64,000 nt of DNA from the NCBI GenBank assembly GCA_964410665.1, contig CAYPIE010000022.1, positions 8,804 to 72,803 of the forward strand, written 5' to 3'. This document shows positions 1 through 8,383 of the stretch, in pieces. The stretch's first letter is position 1. The number at the start of each line of letters is the position of its first letter. This DNA comes from CAYPIE01 sp964410665 (GTDB taxonomy: Bacteria; Planctomycetota; Planctomycetia; Gemmatales; Gemmataceae). A model generated the notes under the pieces. That model ran no database searches. It was given only the letters and a program-made list of their open reading frames with translations, and was not told the origin of the DNA. A program made the translations under genes and the position numbers.

Positions 1-773
1 CAGGCGATCCAGTCGATTCGCTTACCCTGGGTCCGGCTGGCATCAAAGCGGGAGAAGGTACCCTCGTGCTCACCTGGAGTCGGGTGGGCAGTCCGGAAGG
101 TATCCTGCAGCGGGGAAGGCTGACCGTGGAGCTCGCCGAACATAGTTTGGTACGGCCGGCTCCCCTCCGCAGCGTTGAAGTCACCGGTCACTACCAGCCG
201 ACAACCCTTGCCCAACCTGTCGATCTGTTGGCGGATCACTCGGGCACTGGCAGCCCGGGCCTCCTCACCGCGGTTATCAAAGTGAGTGTTGATAAACAAC
301 ACCGGTTTACCGGCGGGATCCACCTTATCACGAAGCTTCACCCAGGTGGCCATGCGGGGAGCAGCCGCATCCCAGTCCTTTTTGCCTGGCTGCTCGGGGG
401 TACGGCTCAGCCAGAAGTGGCCGCCATCGAGTTTGTTGAAGCGAGCCGTGCGATAGAACAGCGCGGTCATCTCCCCTTCCTCTTTACCGTCCATGCGGCC
501 CGCGGCAAGCACACCATACCCAGACAGCTTGGCGAGTAGGTAATCACGCTGAAAGGTGAGCGTTTCTTGGGTGCCGAGAAGGTCGGGACCGAAGGTGGCG
601 ATGGTTTCGACGAGGAAGTCTTTACGCTCCTGCCAGGCCTGGTCGCCATCTTTAGCAGCGCCGTAGCGAATATTGAAGCTCATCACCCGCACGGGCAGGT
701 TTTCAGCGGCCGAGACCAGGGTCGGCAGAGTCGTCAAGAGACCCATCACACAAAGCAATACGCAACGCACCAT
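1..773 (-). CDS. Secreted endonuclease/exonuclease/phosphatase-fold hydrolase (3' end outside window)
   Basis: The reading frame stays open from the ATG at 773 to the window edge, giving 257 residues of an incomplete protein. Residues 1-22 form a signal peptide ending in VSA, so export is likely. The family hallmarks are in order: MSFNIRYG (N34), LLGTQE (metal-binding E70), INTHFDNRG, VVTGDFNA, and RIDWI at the cut end, which holds the Asp preceding the final catalytic His. This is the Mg-dependent EEP fold shared by DNase I, AP endonucleases and sphingomyelinases. Secreted planctomycete members of this type are usually annotated only as family proteins, and the substrate (phosphodiester lipid, sugar phosphate or nucleic acid) cannot be read from the sequence. 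An AGAGGA ribosome site lies about 6 bases before the ATG. It stands alone and is transcribed away from the MerR gene. Confidence 0.87.
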   Translation of the reverse strand, partial: MVRCVLLCVMGLLTTLPTLVSAAENLPVRVMSFNIRYGAAKDGDQAWQERKDFLVETIATFGPDLLGTQETLTFQRDYLLAKLSGYGVLAAGRMDGKEEGEMTALFYRTARFNKLDGGHFWLSRTPEQPGKKDWDAAAPRMATWVKLRDKVDPAGKPVLFINTHFDNRGEEARAASARVIRQQIDRLGKGCRLVVTGDFNAAEGSRPYQTMFGELHGQPSPLQDTFRTAHPTPGEHEGTFSRFDASRTQGKRIDWIA

Positions 774-996
774 GGCAGATCCTCTGAAACAAGCCAGCTA
801 GCCAGCGACCAACGGCTTTGTTCGCGGGAAAGCTGGACAAGCGGCAGCGGGTTGGCAATCCAACGATTCACGTACTGAACATGTCCGTTGAGATAGGAAC
901 TTCCGTGAAGCCGGCGAGAGGGGACCGATTCGTCTAGGTGTGAACGGCGCCGCAGTATCCTGATTCACTTCAACATCCTGAATCGAAAAAAGGCGC

Positions 997-1027
997 TTGA
1001 CCCTCACGTTACGTGAGGCTCTAGCAT
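997..1027 (+). promoter_or_regulatory. MerR-family promoter/operator
   Basis: A -35 box TTGACC (997-1002) and a -10 box TAGCAT (1022-1027) are separated by 19 bases, the over-long spacer characteristic of MerR-controlled promoters. The spacer holds a perfect inverted repeat, CCTCACG-TTA-CGTGAGG (1002-1018). MerR proteins bind such repeats and untwist the DNA to realign the two boxes. The site sits 47 bases before the merR-type gene start, so autoregulation is the straightforward reading. Confidence 0.9.
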
Positions 1028-1073
1028 ATCCTCGTCAGGCCGACCAGGCTTGGCTACTGATGGGAGATTGACT

Positions 1074-1814
1074 ATGTCGTTTACTGCCTTGAAAGTCGGC
1101 GAGCTGGCCAAACGAACCGGTTTAACCATCCGGACGCTGCACCATTATGATGCCATCGGCCTGGTCAAACCTTCGTTGCGCACCGAGTCTGGCTACCGGC
1201 TGTATACCGCAGGGGATATTACTCGCCTGCATCAGGTGATGTCGCTGCGGCAACTGGGCTTGTCTCTGGAGGACATCGGTCAATGTCTGGACCAACCAAA
1301 GTTTGCCCCGCTGGAGCTGATCGAAGCCCAGCTGGCCTACTTACGTGAGCAGATCGCCATGCAGAGTCGGCTTTGCCAACGGCTGGAGGCGATCGCACGG
1401 CATTTTCAGTTGGCGGAGGAGGTCTCCGTCGACCAATTCCTGCAAGCGATCGAGGTAATGACCATGCTCGAGAGACATTATACGCCCGAACAGCTCCGGC
1501 AGTTTGACGAGATCCGGGCCAAGACCACCCCTGACGAGATCCGGGCCATCGAGGAGGGTTGGATGGCTCTGCTGGGCGAGATACGAGCCAGCGCCGAACT
1601 TGACCCAGCTTCCCCAGAGGCCCAGGCCTTAGCCCAACGCTGGGAGCAGCTCCAGGAGCGGACCATGAGCCACTATCAGGCCCACCCTGAGCTTCAACAG
1701 GCGATCGCCGACAGCTACCAGCAAGGCACCTTCGAGGGCAACATGCTGGCTCCACAGGCGAGCGACTTCGCTTTCATCGAGCGGGTCAAGGCCGCCCGCA
1801 ACCCCGGGAACTAA
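1074..1814 (+). CDS. MerR-family regulator with TipAS effector-binding domain
   Basis: A 246-residue regulator. Residues 1-75 form the MerR winged helix-turn-helix (VGELAKRTGLTIRTLHHYD, then the wing SGYRLY), followed by a helical dimerisation segment. The C-terminal part from about residue 130 (ERHYTPEQLRQF and a tryptophan/aromatic-rich helical region) resembles TipAS, the domain that binds thiopeptide antibiotics and other amphipathic drugs in TipA, Mta and SkgA. The ATG at 1074 is preferred over an in-frame TTG at 1050 because GGGAG lies 7 bases before it and the protein then begins just before the DNA-binding domain. Its own 19-bp-spacer promoter lies immediately upstream. No drug pump or resistance gene is adjacent, so the regulon beyond itself is unknown. 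It converges on the hydrolase gene with only 7 bases between the stops. Confidence 0.92.
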   Translation: MSFTALKVGELAKRTGLTIRTLHHYDAIGLVKPSLRTESGYRLYTAGDITRLHQVMSLRQLGLSLEDIGQCLDQPKFAPLELIEAQLAYLREQIAMQSRLCQRLEAIARHFQLAEEVSVDQFLQAIEVMTMLERHYTPEQLRQFDEIRAKTTPDEIRAIEEGWMALLGEIRASAELDPASPEAQALAQRWEQLQERTMSHYQAHPELQQAIADSYQQGTFEGNMLAPQASDFAFIERVKAARNPGN

Positions 1815-1821
1815 GTCCTGC

Positions 1822-3327
1822 TCAAGGCGTCTTCGGTGAAAACTTGGGCGGGGTAAACTGTCGAGATGGTTCTAACCGTACCCGGGTCGGGATCTCCTTC
1901 CGGTCGCCGGTGCGAACAAACTCCTCGACCTGTTGCCACACTTTGGGCTGTTGCTGGGCCAGTGGTCCAAGGATCCCGTGGCCACCACGTTCGCCAATGA
2001 TCAGGTGGCTGTTGGGAAAGTAGGGTAGTATCTCAAGTGCGTTTTCGATCGGTGTTTGCGTATCCCAATCGCCGTGGGCGAACACCACCGGAGTGTCGCA
2101 GCGGACCGGCCGACGAAAGTCATCACCAACATCCGGACTGGGCCAGAGATCGGCGCTGGCCAGGTACGGGGCGAAGTTCCGGCGGCTCAGGTACCGGGTC
2201 GCCGGGTCGGTCTCGAGCTGGTAGCGACGTTCGGGAGTAACTCCGAGGCTGGAGTCAATCAGCGGGCCGATCAGGCGGAGCTGCCGCTGTGTCACCAGCC
2301 GTTGCATCGTGGCCTGGACAACGAACCGCTGGGTGCGGCCATGATAGAGCTCGAGGATGCGGACCGGGTCGTTCCAGGGGAAGTCGGCAGTCCCGAGCGT
2401 GGCAATCGTCTGCTTTTGCCCACTCTTCTGGTCCTTGCCCTGAAGGGGCATTGGTTCCCGTTCGAGCCGCTGAATGACCACGCGGGCGGCCTCAGCCATG
2501 CCTCCCTCGGGCAGGTAGGGTTTGAAACCTGGGTCCTGATCAATCACCCGCCACATGCGTCGCACCGCGGCAAACACATGCGACGGCATGTCGTAGCCGT
2601 GGTCGAGCGGTTCGACACCGGAAAGTACTGCTCGGGCGACGAGCTCGGGGTGAAGCCGCATAATGGCAAAGCTCCACTGCGAACCGAAGCTGGTGCCTTC
2701 GAGAGTAATCTGGTCATAGCCCAGGGCCTTGCTCAGATCATGGACGTCGTGGGCACATTCTTTCACTGTATAACCACGTAAATCGATTTTTTTTTGCTCG
2801 TACTCGCTGATCGTGTCGCGGGCAAAGGTTTTAAAGGCTTCCTCGAAGATCGCCACCGTTCGCGGAGTCTCGGGGTCAAGAGGTGGAAAACGAAAGGTAG
2901 CATAGAGTTCATCACCACGTGTACTGAAGCCGCGTTGATCCACGAAGACGAGATCGGCAAAGCGACGATACCCCAACCGTCGGTCGAGCATGATGCTCCG
3001 TTGGACTGGGTTGGACGAGGTCAGAGCACGCACATAGGAACCCCCCGGCCCACCGGGCAGAACAAACACCGGCGGTGCTTTAGGAGGTTGAGTCGTGGCC
3101 TTGAAGCGAGCGAACCCGACACCGATCAGCCGGCTCTCGTTGACACTGCGGTTCTCAGGAACATACAACGTCCCCAGCTCATAGGTGATCCGTTCGTCGG
3201 AACCAGTGGTAAATGACCGCTCCTCAAGCTTGATCTCTCCGGGTTGCTGAGCACGCACTCCCGTGAGACAAGCACCGAACACCCACACCGTGGCAGCTAC
3301 ACCCATGTATCGGACAGATCCACGCAT
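1822..3327 (-). CDS. Secreted alpha/beta hydrolase (proline iminopeptidase/S33-like)
   Basis: 501 residues with a signal peptide of about 26 residues (cleavage near VRA-QQ). The oxyanion-hole motif LPGGPGGSY and the nucleophile elbow GTSFGS (Ser213) are typical of S33 peptidases and TAP-like hydrolases. The triad is completed by Asp422 in HGDWDTQTP and His450 in GGHGILG. A large helical lid lies between the elbow and the aspartate, as in tripeptidyl aminopeptidases and prolyl aminopeptidases. It likely acts outside the cytoplasm, trimming peptides or esters. A ribosome-binding-like AGGAATG precedes the ATG. It is a single-gene unit with no pathway partner beside it. The fold and triad are secure, but peptidase versus esterase activity is not. 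Confidence 0.88.
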   Translation of the reverse strand: MRGSVRYMGVAATVWVFGACLTGVRAQQPGEIKLEERSFTTGSDERITYELGTLYVPENRSVNESRLIGVGFARFKATTQPPKAPPVFVLPGGPGGSYVRALTSSNPVQRSIMLDRRLGYRRFADLVFVDQRGFSTRGDELYATFRFPPLDPETPRTVAIFEEAFKTFARDTISEYEQKKIDLRGYTVKECAHDVHDLSKALGYDQITLEGTSFGSQWSFAIMRLHPELVARAVLSGVEPLDHGYDMPSHVFAAVRRMWRVIDQDPGFKPYLPEGGMAEAARVVIQRLEREPMPLQGKDQKSGQKQTIATLGTADFPWNDPVRILELYHGRTQRFVVQATMQRLVTQRQLRLIGPLIDSSLGVTPERRYQLETDPATRYLSRRNFAPYLASADLWPSPDVGDDFRRPVRCDTPVVFAHGDWDTQTPIENALEILPYFPNSHLIIGERGGHGILGPLAQQQPKVWQQVEEFVRTGDRKEIPTRVRLEPSRQFTPPKFSPKTP

Positions 3328-3511
3328 TGGACATTCCTAACGTTACCGAAAGAGGAGTCAGGTTGTGTAAACCGTTGAGACACGCTTGAACAAGGGACTG
3401 GGCTTTATTCGGTAAAATCGCTCGAGATTTGCCTCAGCCTGCCAGATTCGCCGATTGGCTTCGAAAGCTTGCTCGCGAGGAAGTGGGCAACACCCCGCTC
3501 CCCGGATCCTG

Positions 3512-3943
3512 TCAAGCAGCCTCGGGCAGTCGTAAGCGAAGCAGTCCGAACCCGGTTTGCTCATGGATCTTCTGTTCAATCAGGACAAAACCGTACTTGG
3601 CATAGAAACTTCGTCCGATAGCATTGGCCGTGAACACCTCCACTTCGAGCGTCTCGCATCGTTTTCTCGCTTGATCCATCAGAGCACCCCCAATTCCTTT
3701 TCGTTGGTGCTTCGGATGCACAAACAACCCCCCAACTTCGTTTCCGATCAGCGCGATAAAGCCCTGCACCTGGGCATCCCCTTCATAGACCCAGGTCTCG
3801 GAAATCGGCAGATATAGATTCGGGATATTCTCGCGTTCTGCTGCCATGAAGTCCGCGGGCAAAAAGGGGTGGGCAATCGCGGATGCTGCGTCCCATACTT
3901 CCAACATTCCTTCTAGGTCTTTGTCAACGTACTGACGAATCAT
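3512..3943 (-). CDS. GNAT-family N-acetyltransferase (YjaB-like)
   Basis: 143 residues covering a complete GNAT fold. The acetyl-CoA pyrophosphate-binding motif A is clear (VGGLFVHPKHQRKGIGGALM, with the Q-R-K-G-I-G signature), followed by motif B with N-AIGRSFYAKYGF, the usual tyrosine-containing segment near the C-terminus. The N-terminal layout, with a W-x-AS-x-AH-x-FL segment, resembles E. coli YjaB, a small-molecule or protein N-acetyltransferase. The acyl acceptor cannot be deduced. A strong ribosome site (AAGGAG, 5 bases before ATG) supports the start. It is monocistronic and unrelated in function to its neighbours as far as can be seen. Confidence 0.9.
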   Translation of the reverse strand: MIRQYVDKDLEGMLEVWDAASAIAHPFLPADFMAAERENIPNLYLPISETWVYEGDAQVQGFIALIGNEVGGLFVHPKHQRKGIGGALMDQARKRCETLEVEVFTANAIGRSFYAKYGFVLIEQKIHEQTGFGLLRLRLPEAA

Positions 3944-4215
3944 CTTTACTCCTTAAGGTTCGGAGATTCCCGAAACAACGCCTCGGAGTTGATAGAGAAG
4001 GGACAACCTTGCCTACGGAGCGAAAGAATGCAAGTCTCTGGAACGAATCTGTTGACCGATCGATCGTGTCATCTTCGGATGACTGCTCGCGAAGGGAAAC
4101 AGAAGTAGGCCAAAACCTGTTCCCATGCTATGATCGGTTCTCGGATTGCCAAGCATCGATTGGCCACCACAACACCATCTCCTCAACCTTCGGACGAACC
4201 TGATCGATCATCAAT

Positions 4216-5076
4216 ATGTCCATATTTCATAGAAATCGCTTGTGCATTTGGACCCTAGTTCTTCTCGGTGCATGGCCAGCTTTCTCCGCGGGTGCGGCCG
4301 ATCCGGAAATCATCCAGTTCAGCGACGCCAAAGCTGTTGGCAAACGCCGGCCGATTATCATCGCTCACCGCGGGGGAGTGGTGTCGCCGCGGTCGGCCGA
4401 ATGCTCGCTGACCGCCATCCACCTGGCCGCCGAACAGGGCTATGACATGGTCGAACTGGACATTCAGAGGAGCAAAGACGGCGTGCCGGTGGTATTTCAC
4501 GACCGCAACTTACAGAAGGCCTGTGGCAAGTCAGGGCAGGTCGCCGACTTCCGCGCCAACGAGCTCGAGGCGATTCCATACCGGATCGGTAACGATCGCA
4601 TTGTCCGGCTGGATACCGCCCTAAAAGTCTGTCGCCATTTGGGCATCGGCGTGATGCTCGACCTTAAGGACGGTCGAGATTCGCCGGAGTTTTTGCAACG
4701 AATCGACCATCTGCTGGTCCACCATCAATTGCACGACGCGTCGATCTCATTCTCCGGCAGTGACGCCGCCCGCAGGTACCTCAAGAATGTCCGCTTTACA
4801 GCAACAGAAGAGGAAATGCGTCGGTTACAGGCCGGAGCCAAGCTCGATCTGCGGCACCGCTTCTGGTTCGGCTTACCGAAACATTTGCAGCCAGGGGATG
4901 TCGACAAGTTGAAATCGGCCGGGGCTTTGATCCTGCCGGCGATTAACACCTTCCGCTATCCCAGCGACCGGCACCGCGAACTGGCCAAGCATGATATTGA
5001 GCGACTTCGCCAGGAAGGTGTCGATGGGTTTCAGATCGACTCGGTCTATTGGTCACTCATCAAGCAGAAACCGTGA
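4216..5076 (+). CDS. Secreted glycerophosphodiester phosphodiesterase
   Basis: 286 residues with a signal peptide of about 28 residues (LLGAWPAFSAGAA). The GDPD TIM-barrel signature is complete: IIIAHRGG, the following SAECSL (normally PENT, with the Glu kept), MVELDIQRSKDG (the metal-binding E-x-D) and VVFHDRNL (catalytic His). Later barrel elements include VMLDLKDG and the C-terminal VDGFQIDS. Such enzymes hydrolyse glycerophosphodiesters from phospholipid headgroups to glycerol-3-phosphate and an alcohol, here in the periplasm. No Shine-Dalgarno sequence is obvious before this ATG, but the signal peptide fixes the start region. It is monocistronic and converges with the sulfotransferase gene. 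Confidence 0.91.
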   Translation: MSIFHRNRLCIWTLVLLGAWPAFSAGAADPEIIQFSDAKAVGKRRPIIIAHRGGVVSPRSAECSLTAIHLAAEQGYDMVELDIQRSKDGVPVVFHDRNLQKACGKSGQVADFRANELEAIPYRIGNDRIVRLDTALKVCRHLGIGVMLDLKDGRDSPEFLQRIDHLLVHHQLHDASISFSGSDAARRYLKNVRFTATEEEMRRLQAGAKLDLRHRFWFGLPKHLQPGDVDKLKSAGALILPAINTFRYPSDRHRELAKHDIERLRQEGVDGFQIDSVYWSLIKQKP

Positions 5077-5272
5077 GTCCACCACAGGAGAACTTGACAA
5101 ACGCGTCGACTTGGGGTGAGTTGGCTTTTGCTGCGGTTGCCCAGGTCCCTTTCTCGCAATGGTGTCTGGACTACCTTTTACGAACACACTCAGCCTCACT
5201 CTCGGGACAGACTCGAGTATCGATATGTACACGAGCCGTGGCCGGGGAAATTGTCCCGGGACTACGGAGTCT

Positions 5273-6352
5273 TCATGCGCGAGAATTCCCAAGCTCTACA
5301 GGGTCAATATTTTGCGAGGGTGCGGCTTTCCCAGCGGCTTCCATTTGCAAGCTTTTGTCTTCTAGATCATTGATACGTTCACCAATGGTTCGTTGCCAGC
5401 TGTGGAACCCAAGTCGGCGGGCGAGAATATCACTGATCAGCAAGCGTAGACCGATTTTTTTCATACGAAAGCCAAGACATTTGACCTTCGAGTCAAAGGT
5501 CAGACGCCGGCGATTCAATACACTAGCCTTAATATCTGGATAAATTGGTTCGTAGCCCCGACGCTTCATGAGCTCTCCTACTTGGAGCTCGACTTGTTGG
5601 ACCTCGTTTGTGGAAGACTTCCGCTGCCATTGATTGGCGAGCTTGGGATTCGGCTTCGGATATTGGATGGCGGTTTCCGAGTAATCCAGCATCGCGGCAG
5701 CGAACTCAACGCCGATAAAGCGACAAATCCGGGTCAGCTCGGCCTCGGGGTTGGCCACCAGATCCTCATAGCGAACCTCGATGGCTTGGTCACTACGTAA
5801 GTGCCCGGCCAAAAGATCCCAGCAGTGTTCCGCTTCCTGCCAAAACCGGGCACCCATATACAGGTTCCCAGCCCATTGTTTCTCCATCACGGAGCGCGCC
5901 ACATCGCGTGGGTCGCGCAGCAGATGAATATAGCGGGCCTCGGGCCAGAGATAGCGGAGGCGATGAAAGTGGAGGTGAATCGTGGCTCCAACGTGTGGTT
6001 TCCACCCTGATTGCTCCTGCTTTTGACGCAGAAAGCTGTTGACGAGTGCAAGATAATCCAAACGCGCATCGACCTGGTAGTGAAACCCACGTACCGTCTT
6101 GAGCCATTGGACGAAGCATCCGACTTCGGGGAACACTCCCGCATCGGATAACTGCTCAACCACTTGGTCGAACTCATGTTCAAAGGCGATCGCCGGATGG
6201 TGATCCAACATCAGTCGCAACATGGTCGTACCGGATCGCGGTGCGCCGACGAGAAAGATCGGTTGGTTGACGAGCATGGTTCTCACACTTGATGGATATT
6301 CTTCCATGAAGCTATTTGCGATATTCCTCTGGTCCCATCCTCTGCGAGTCAT
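5273..6352 (-). CDS. Sulfotransferase family protein
   Basis: The frame encodes 359 residues. The 5'-phosphosulfate loop is IFLVGAPRSGTTMLR near residue 33, and the 3'-phosphate-binding motif is YIHLLRDPRDVARSV, both defining PAPS-dependent sulfotransferases of the Sulfotransfer_3 group. The catalytic His/Glu region and a WQRKSSTNEVQQVE segment (conserved W near the end) follow. It would transfer sulfate from PAPS to a sugar, lipid or protein acceptor. The start is uncertain: methionines at residues 16 (6307) and 26 (6277) are alternatives, the latter placing the P-loop 8 residues from the N-terminus as in many relatives, and none has a clear ribosome site. Planctomycetes carry many sulfatases and sulfotransferases, and a sulfatase lies 15 kb away, but no direct link is visible. 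Confidence 0.86.
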   Translation of the reverse strand: MTRRGWDQRNIANSFMEEYPSSVRTMLVNQPIFLVGAPRSGTTMLRLMLDHHPAIAFEHEFDQVVEQLSDAGVFPEVGCFVQWLKTVRGFHYQVDARLDYLALVNSFLRQKQEQSGWKPHVGATIHLHFHRLRYLWPEARYIHLLRDPRDVARSVMEKQWAGNLYMGARFWQEAEHCWDLLAGHLRSDQAIEVRYEDLVANPEAELTRICRFIGVEFAAAMLDYSETAIQYPKPNPKLANQWQRKSSTNEVQQVELQVGELMKRRGYEPIYPDIKASVLNRRRLTFDSKVKCLGFRMKKIGLRLLISDILARRLGFHSWQRTIGERINDLEDKSLQMEAAGKAAPSQNIDPVELGNSRA

Positions 6353-6717
6353 CCGGTCCGGGACAGTCGTTGTGATGACTTCCTTAAGTATTTATATTCG
6401 ATCATATACTCTCTTCGTTGCAGGAGTCTAGGCGGTCACCTGCCGAGCGAAGTTGGCGTACGGTTGCAGGCGAGGGTGGGAGGTACCACCACGCATTCAA
6501 TGGGATCATCCCCGAAAGCTTGGTGAAGCCGAGGGTGATATGCTGGTGATCGCCAAAACCTTTCTTTTATAATCAAAAAAGTCATTCCGAGGAAATAACC
6601 TAGCGATTGTCCGTACCGTCGTCAAGTAGGCATGCCGTCAGTGCCTGGAACAGACTCCAAGGCTGCAAAGAGAGGTGGGAATGAACCAGTGTGTTCCTGG
6701 TTTCTCAGAACTCAATT
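6353..6717. other. Intergenic stretch without recognisable gene
   Basis: About 365 bases between the sulfotransferase start and the end of the broken four-helix-bundle gene. There is an A+T-rich patch (TATAAT at 6568-6573 on the + strand) without a convincing -35 partner. No reading frame here has recognisable motifs or a ribosome site. Confidence 0.5.
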
Positions 6718-7158
6718 TTATGACTTCCCTAGCCAAGCAAGCTCAGCAGGGTGGTTCGTCGGTCGTTTTCGGCTCTCTGTCCGGCACGGTCGGCATCGTC
6801 GAAACTCCTGGCCCTTGATCAAGCCGAAGACCATTTGGGAAATTGCTTCGAGGCAGCTCCTCATGTCGAGATGGACCACTTCATCGATAAGCTTGCGTCT
6901 CCGTATCAACTCGAGCAGCGGCACACATTCCAGGATGGAGCCCCGTCAGATTCCCAAGAAGTTCTTTCGATCGGAAATGGTAAAGTGGCCATTGCTTTCG
7001 GCAAGATTCGTTGTAATCGATAGGGCAGCGCGATGCAATTGGTCGGCCAAAGAGTCGTAAGGCCGGGGGAAGTGTTCTGTCTCCTGGTAAACCTGATCGG
7101 CGAGATCGATCACCTTCACCTTCGGAGAAACTAGCAGGCGTTCGAATGCAAACGCCAC
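6718..7158 (-). pseudogene. Four-helix-bundle protein gene interrupted by an in-frame TGA
   Basis: The family is the 23S rRNA intervening-sequence/four-helix-bundle group. From about 7158 the frame reads FERLLV, VIDLADQVYQ, LADQLHRAALSITTNLAES and RKNFLGI, then TGA at 6948-6946, and continues in the same frame with RGSILECVPLLELIRRR and the usual C-terminal helix ending ...FGLIKG. Relatives have Ala where the TGA stands (G-I-A-R-G-S), so one codon change splits an otherwise normal protein. Other departures (TTNLAESNGH for the common ATNLAEGNGR, and an apparent KV insertion near the N-terminus) also suggest decay. The family has no settled function and is often found as scattered single genes. 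The start is uncertain; an ATG at 7215 is also in frame. It could still yield a short N-terminal product. Confidence 0.72.
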
Positions 7159-7268
7159 TACGTCACTATCTCTCGAAGACAACTCGGGCCTACAGCTCGA
7201 GTACGCCAAGGACAAGCCTCTTAATCTAATCTCTCTATTTTAGATTATCGCGGCAGAGCCGCGAAAAT

Positions 7269-7342
7269 CGGGGCAAGAGGATTTGAACCTCCGACCTCAC
7301 GGTCCCGAACCGTGCGCTCTAGCCAAGCTGAGCTATGCCCCG
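7269..7342 (-). tRNA. tRNA-Pro (anticodon CGG)
   Basis: On the minus strand a complete cloverleaf folds: a 7-bp acceptor (CGGGGCA/TGCCCCG), a D arm with GCTC/GAGC, an anticodon stem CACGG/CCGTG with loop TTCGGGA giving anticodon CGG (reads CCG proline codons), and a T arm with loop TTCAAAT. CCA is not encoded. It lies 64 bases downstream of, and in the same direction as, the two TIM-barrel genes. Confidence 0.97.
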
Positions 7343-7406
7343 TGGAATGGTTGTATCGTAGCCATTCTATGGGTTTTGTCAACCGAAGCGATACTCGTGC
7401 GAGCGC

Positions 7407-8306
7407 TTAGCCCTTGGTCAGTTCCAGCCACAAGGAACGGTAATACTTGAGCATTTCTTCGCCGTCACGGACATTCGAAGGGGTCCAGCCGACTTCACAC
7501 AGCGTGTAGCGGTCATAGCCCGCTTCCCGGAGCAGCCGGAACAACCTCCGATAGGGATATCTGCCACGATGCTCATCGAACATATCTTTGAGATGACAGG
7601 ACTTGATCCACGGCTTGAGCATGGCAAACGACTTGTCGATGCCCCCGTCGAGAAGGTCCGAACGGTTGCAGTTCCAAGTCACACCCACCGCCGGGTGGTT
7701 GCACACCTCCATGATCGTCTTCATATGCGGCGGGTGAGAGGTACCCGAACCATGCACCTCGACGCAGATTTCAATCCCGGCATCGGCCGCGGCTTTGCCA
7801 CAGGGAATGAGCGCCTTGCCGATCTGCTCGAGGGTCTTTTCCTGAGACACCCCTTTGGGAAAGGCGTTGGGACGGACCTTCACCCCCATCCCACCGAGGT
7901 CGGCGACCAAGTCGACAAAACGCTTACAGGTTTCAATGTTTTTGTTTACCACCGCGGCGTCGGTCTGGTGAAATTCACACGTGGAGCCCGCTCCCCAGAA
8001 CACGACCCCCGCCTCGGCAAATTGCGCTTTGACTTTCTTCCGTGCGTCCGCTCCCAGTTCGGGTTCGACGCCGTGCTTATGGGTGGTGCGGCATTCCACC
8101 GCCTTGAGTCCCACCCGTTGACAAACGCGGAGGACGGTCGGCAGGTCCCAGTTCTTGGCCACGTTGTAGGTCACCAGCCCCAGCTGAAATGGAGGCATTT
8201 CGGGAGCCTTGCTAGTTGCGGCTTGTGCGGACGGAGCCAGGGGAACCGACAGGCCGGCGGCCAAGCCGGCCGAAGCGGTGAGAAAGTCGCGTCGAGTCGT
8301 GCTCAT
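7407..8306 (-). CDS. Tat-exported sugar phosphate isomerase/epimerase-like TIM barrel
   Basis: 299 residues from the ATG at 8306, chosen over an upstream in-frame start because it opens with a twin-arginine signal (TTRRDFLTASAG) and has GGAG 9 bases before it. The mature part is an AP_endonuc_2/xylose-isomerase-like barrel: FQLGLVTYNV, LKAVECRTTHKHGVEP, ICVEVHGSGTSHPPH, VTWNCNRSD, SCHLKDMF and a final YTLCEVGWT provide the Glu, His and Asp metal ligands spaced as in sugar isomerases, epimerases and inosose dehydratase relatives. The substrate is unknown. In planctomycetes such proteins accompany oligosaccharide oxidation. It lies 77 bases after its relative at 8384-9307 and is probably co-transcribed with it. 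Confidence 0.86.
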   Translation of the reverse strand: MSTTRRDFLTASAGLAAGLSVPLAPSAQAATSKAPEMPPFQLGLVTYNVAKNWDLPTVLRVCQRVGLKAVECRTTHKHGVEPELGADARKKVKAQFAEAGVVFWGAGSTCEFHQTDAAVVNKNIETCKRFVDLVADLGGMGVKVRPNAFPKGVSQEKTLEQIGKALIPCGKAAADAGIEICVEVHGSGTSHPPHMKTIMEVCNHPAVGVTWNCNRSDLLDGGIDKSFAMLKPWIKSCHLKDMFDEHRGRYPYRRLFRLLREAGYDRYTLCEVGWTPSNVRDGEEMLKYYRSLWLELTKG

Positions 8307-8383
8307 GATCGATTGCTCCGTGTTCGGGAGAGGGGTTTCCCCCGTATGATCGCACCCGCTGGCCAGGTTGCAAGCGTTTTCCC

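Noticed and set aside
2056..2781. A 241-codon open frame opposite the alpha/beta hydrolase.
   Set aside because: The minus-strand hydrolase has a full catalytic triad; the + frame is low in recognisable structure and is a shadow.
6946..6948. TGA read as selenocysteine or readthrough in the four-helix-bundle gene.
   Set aside because: No SECIS-like hairpin follows in a fitting place, the aligned residue in the family is Ala, and the surrounding sequence also shows decay.
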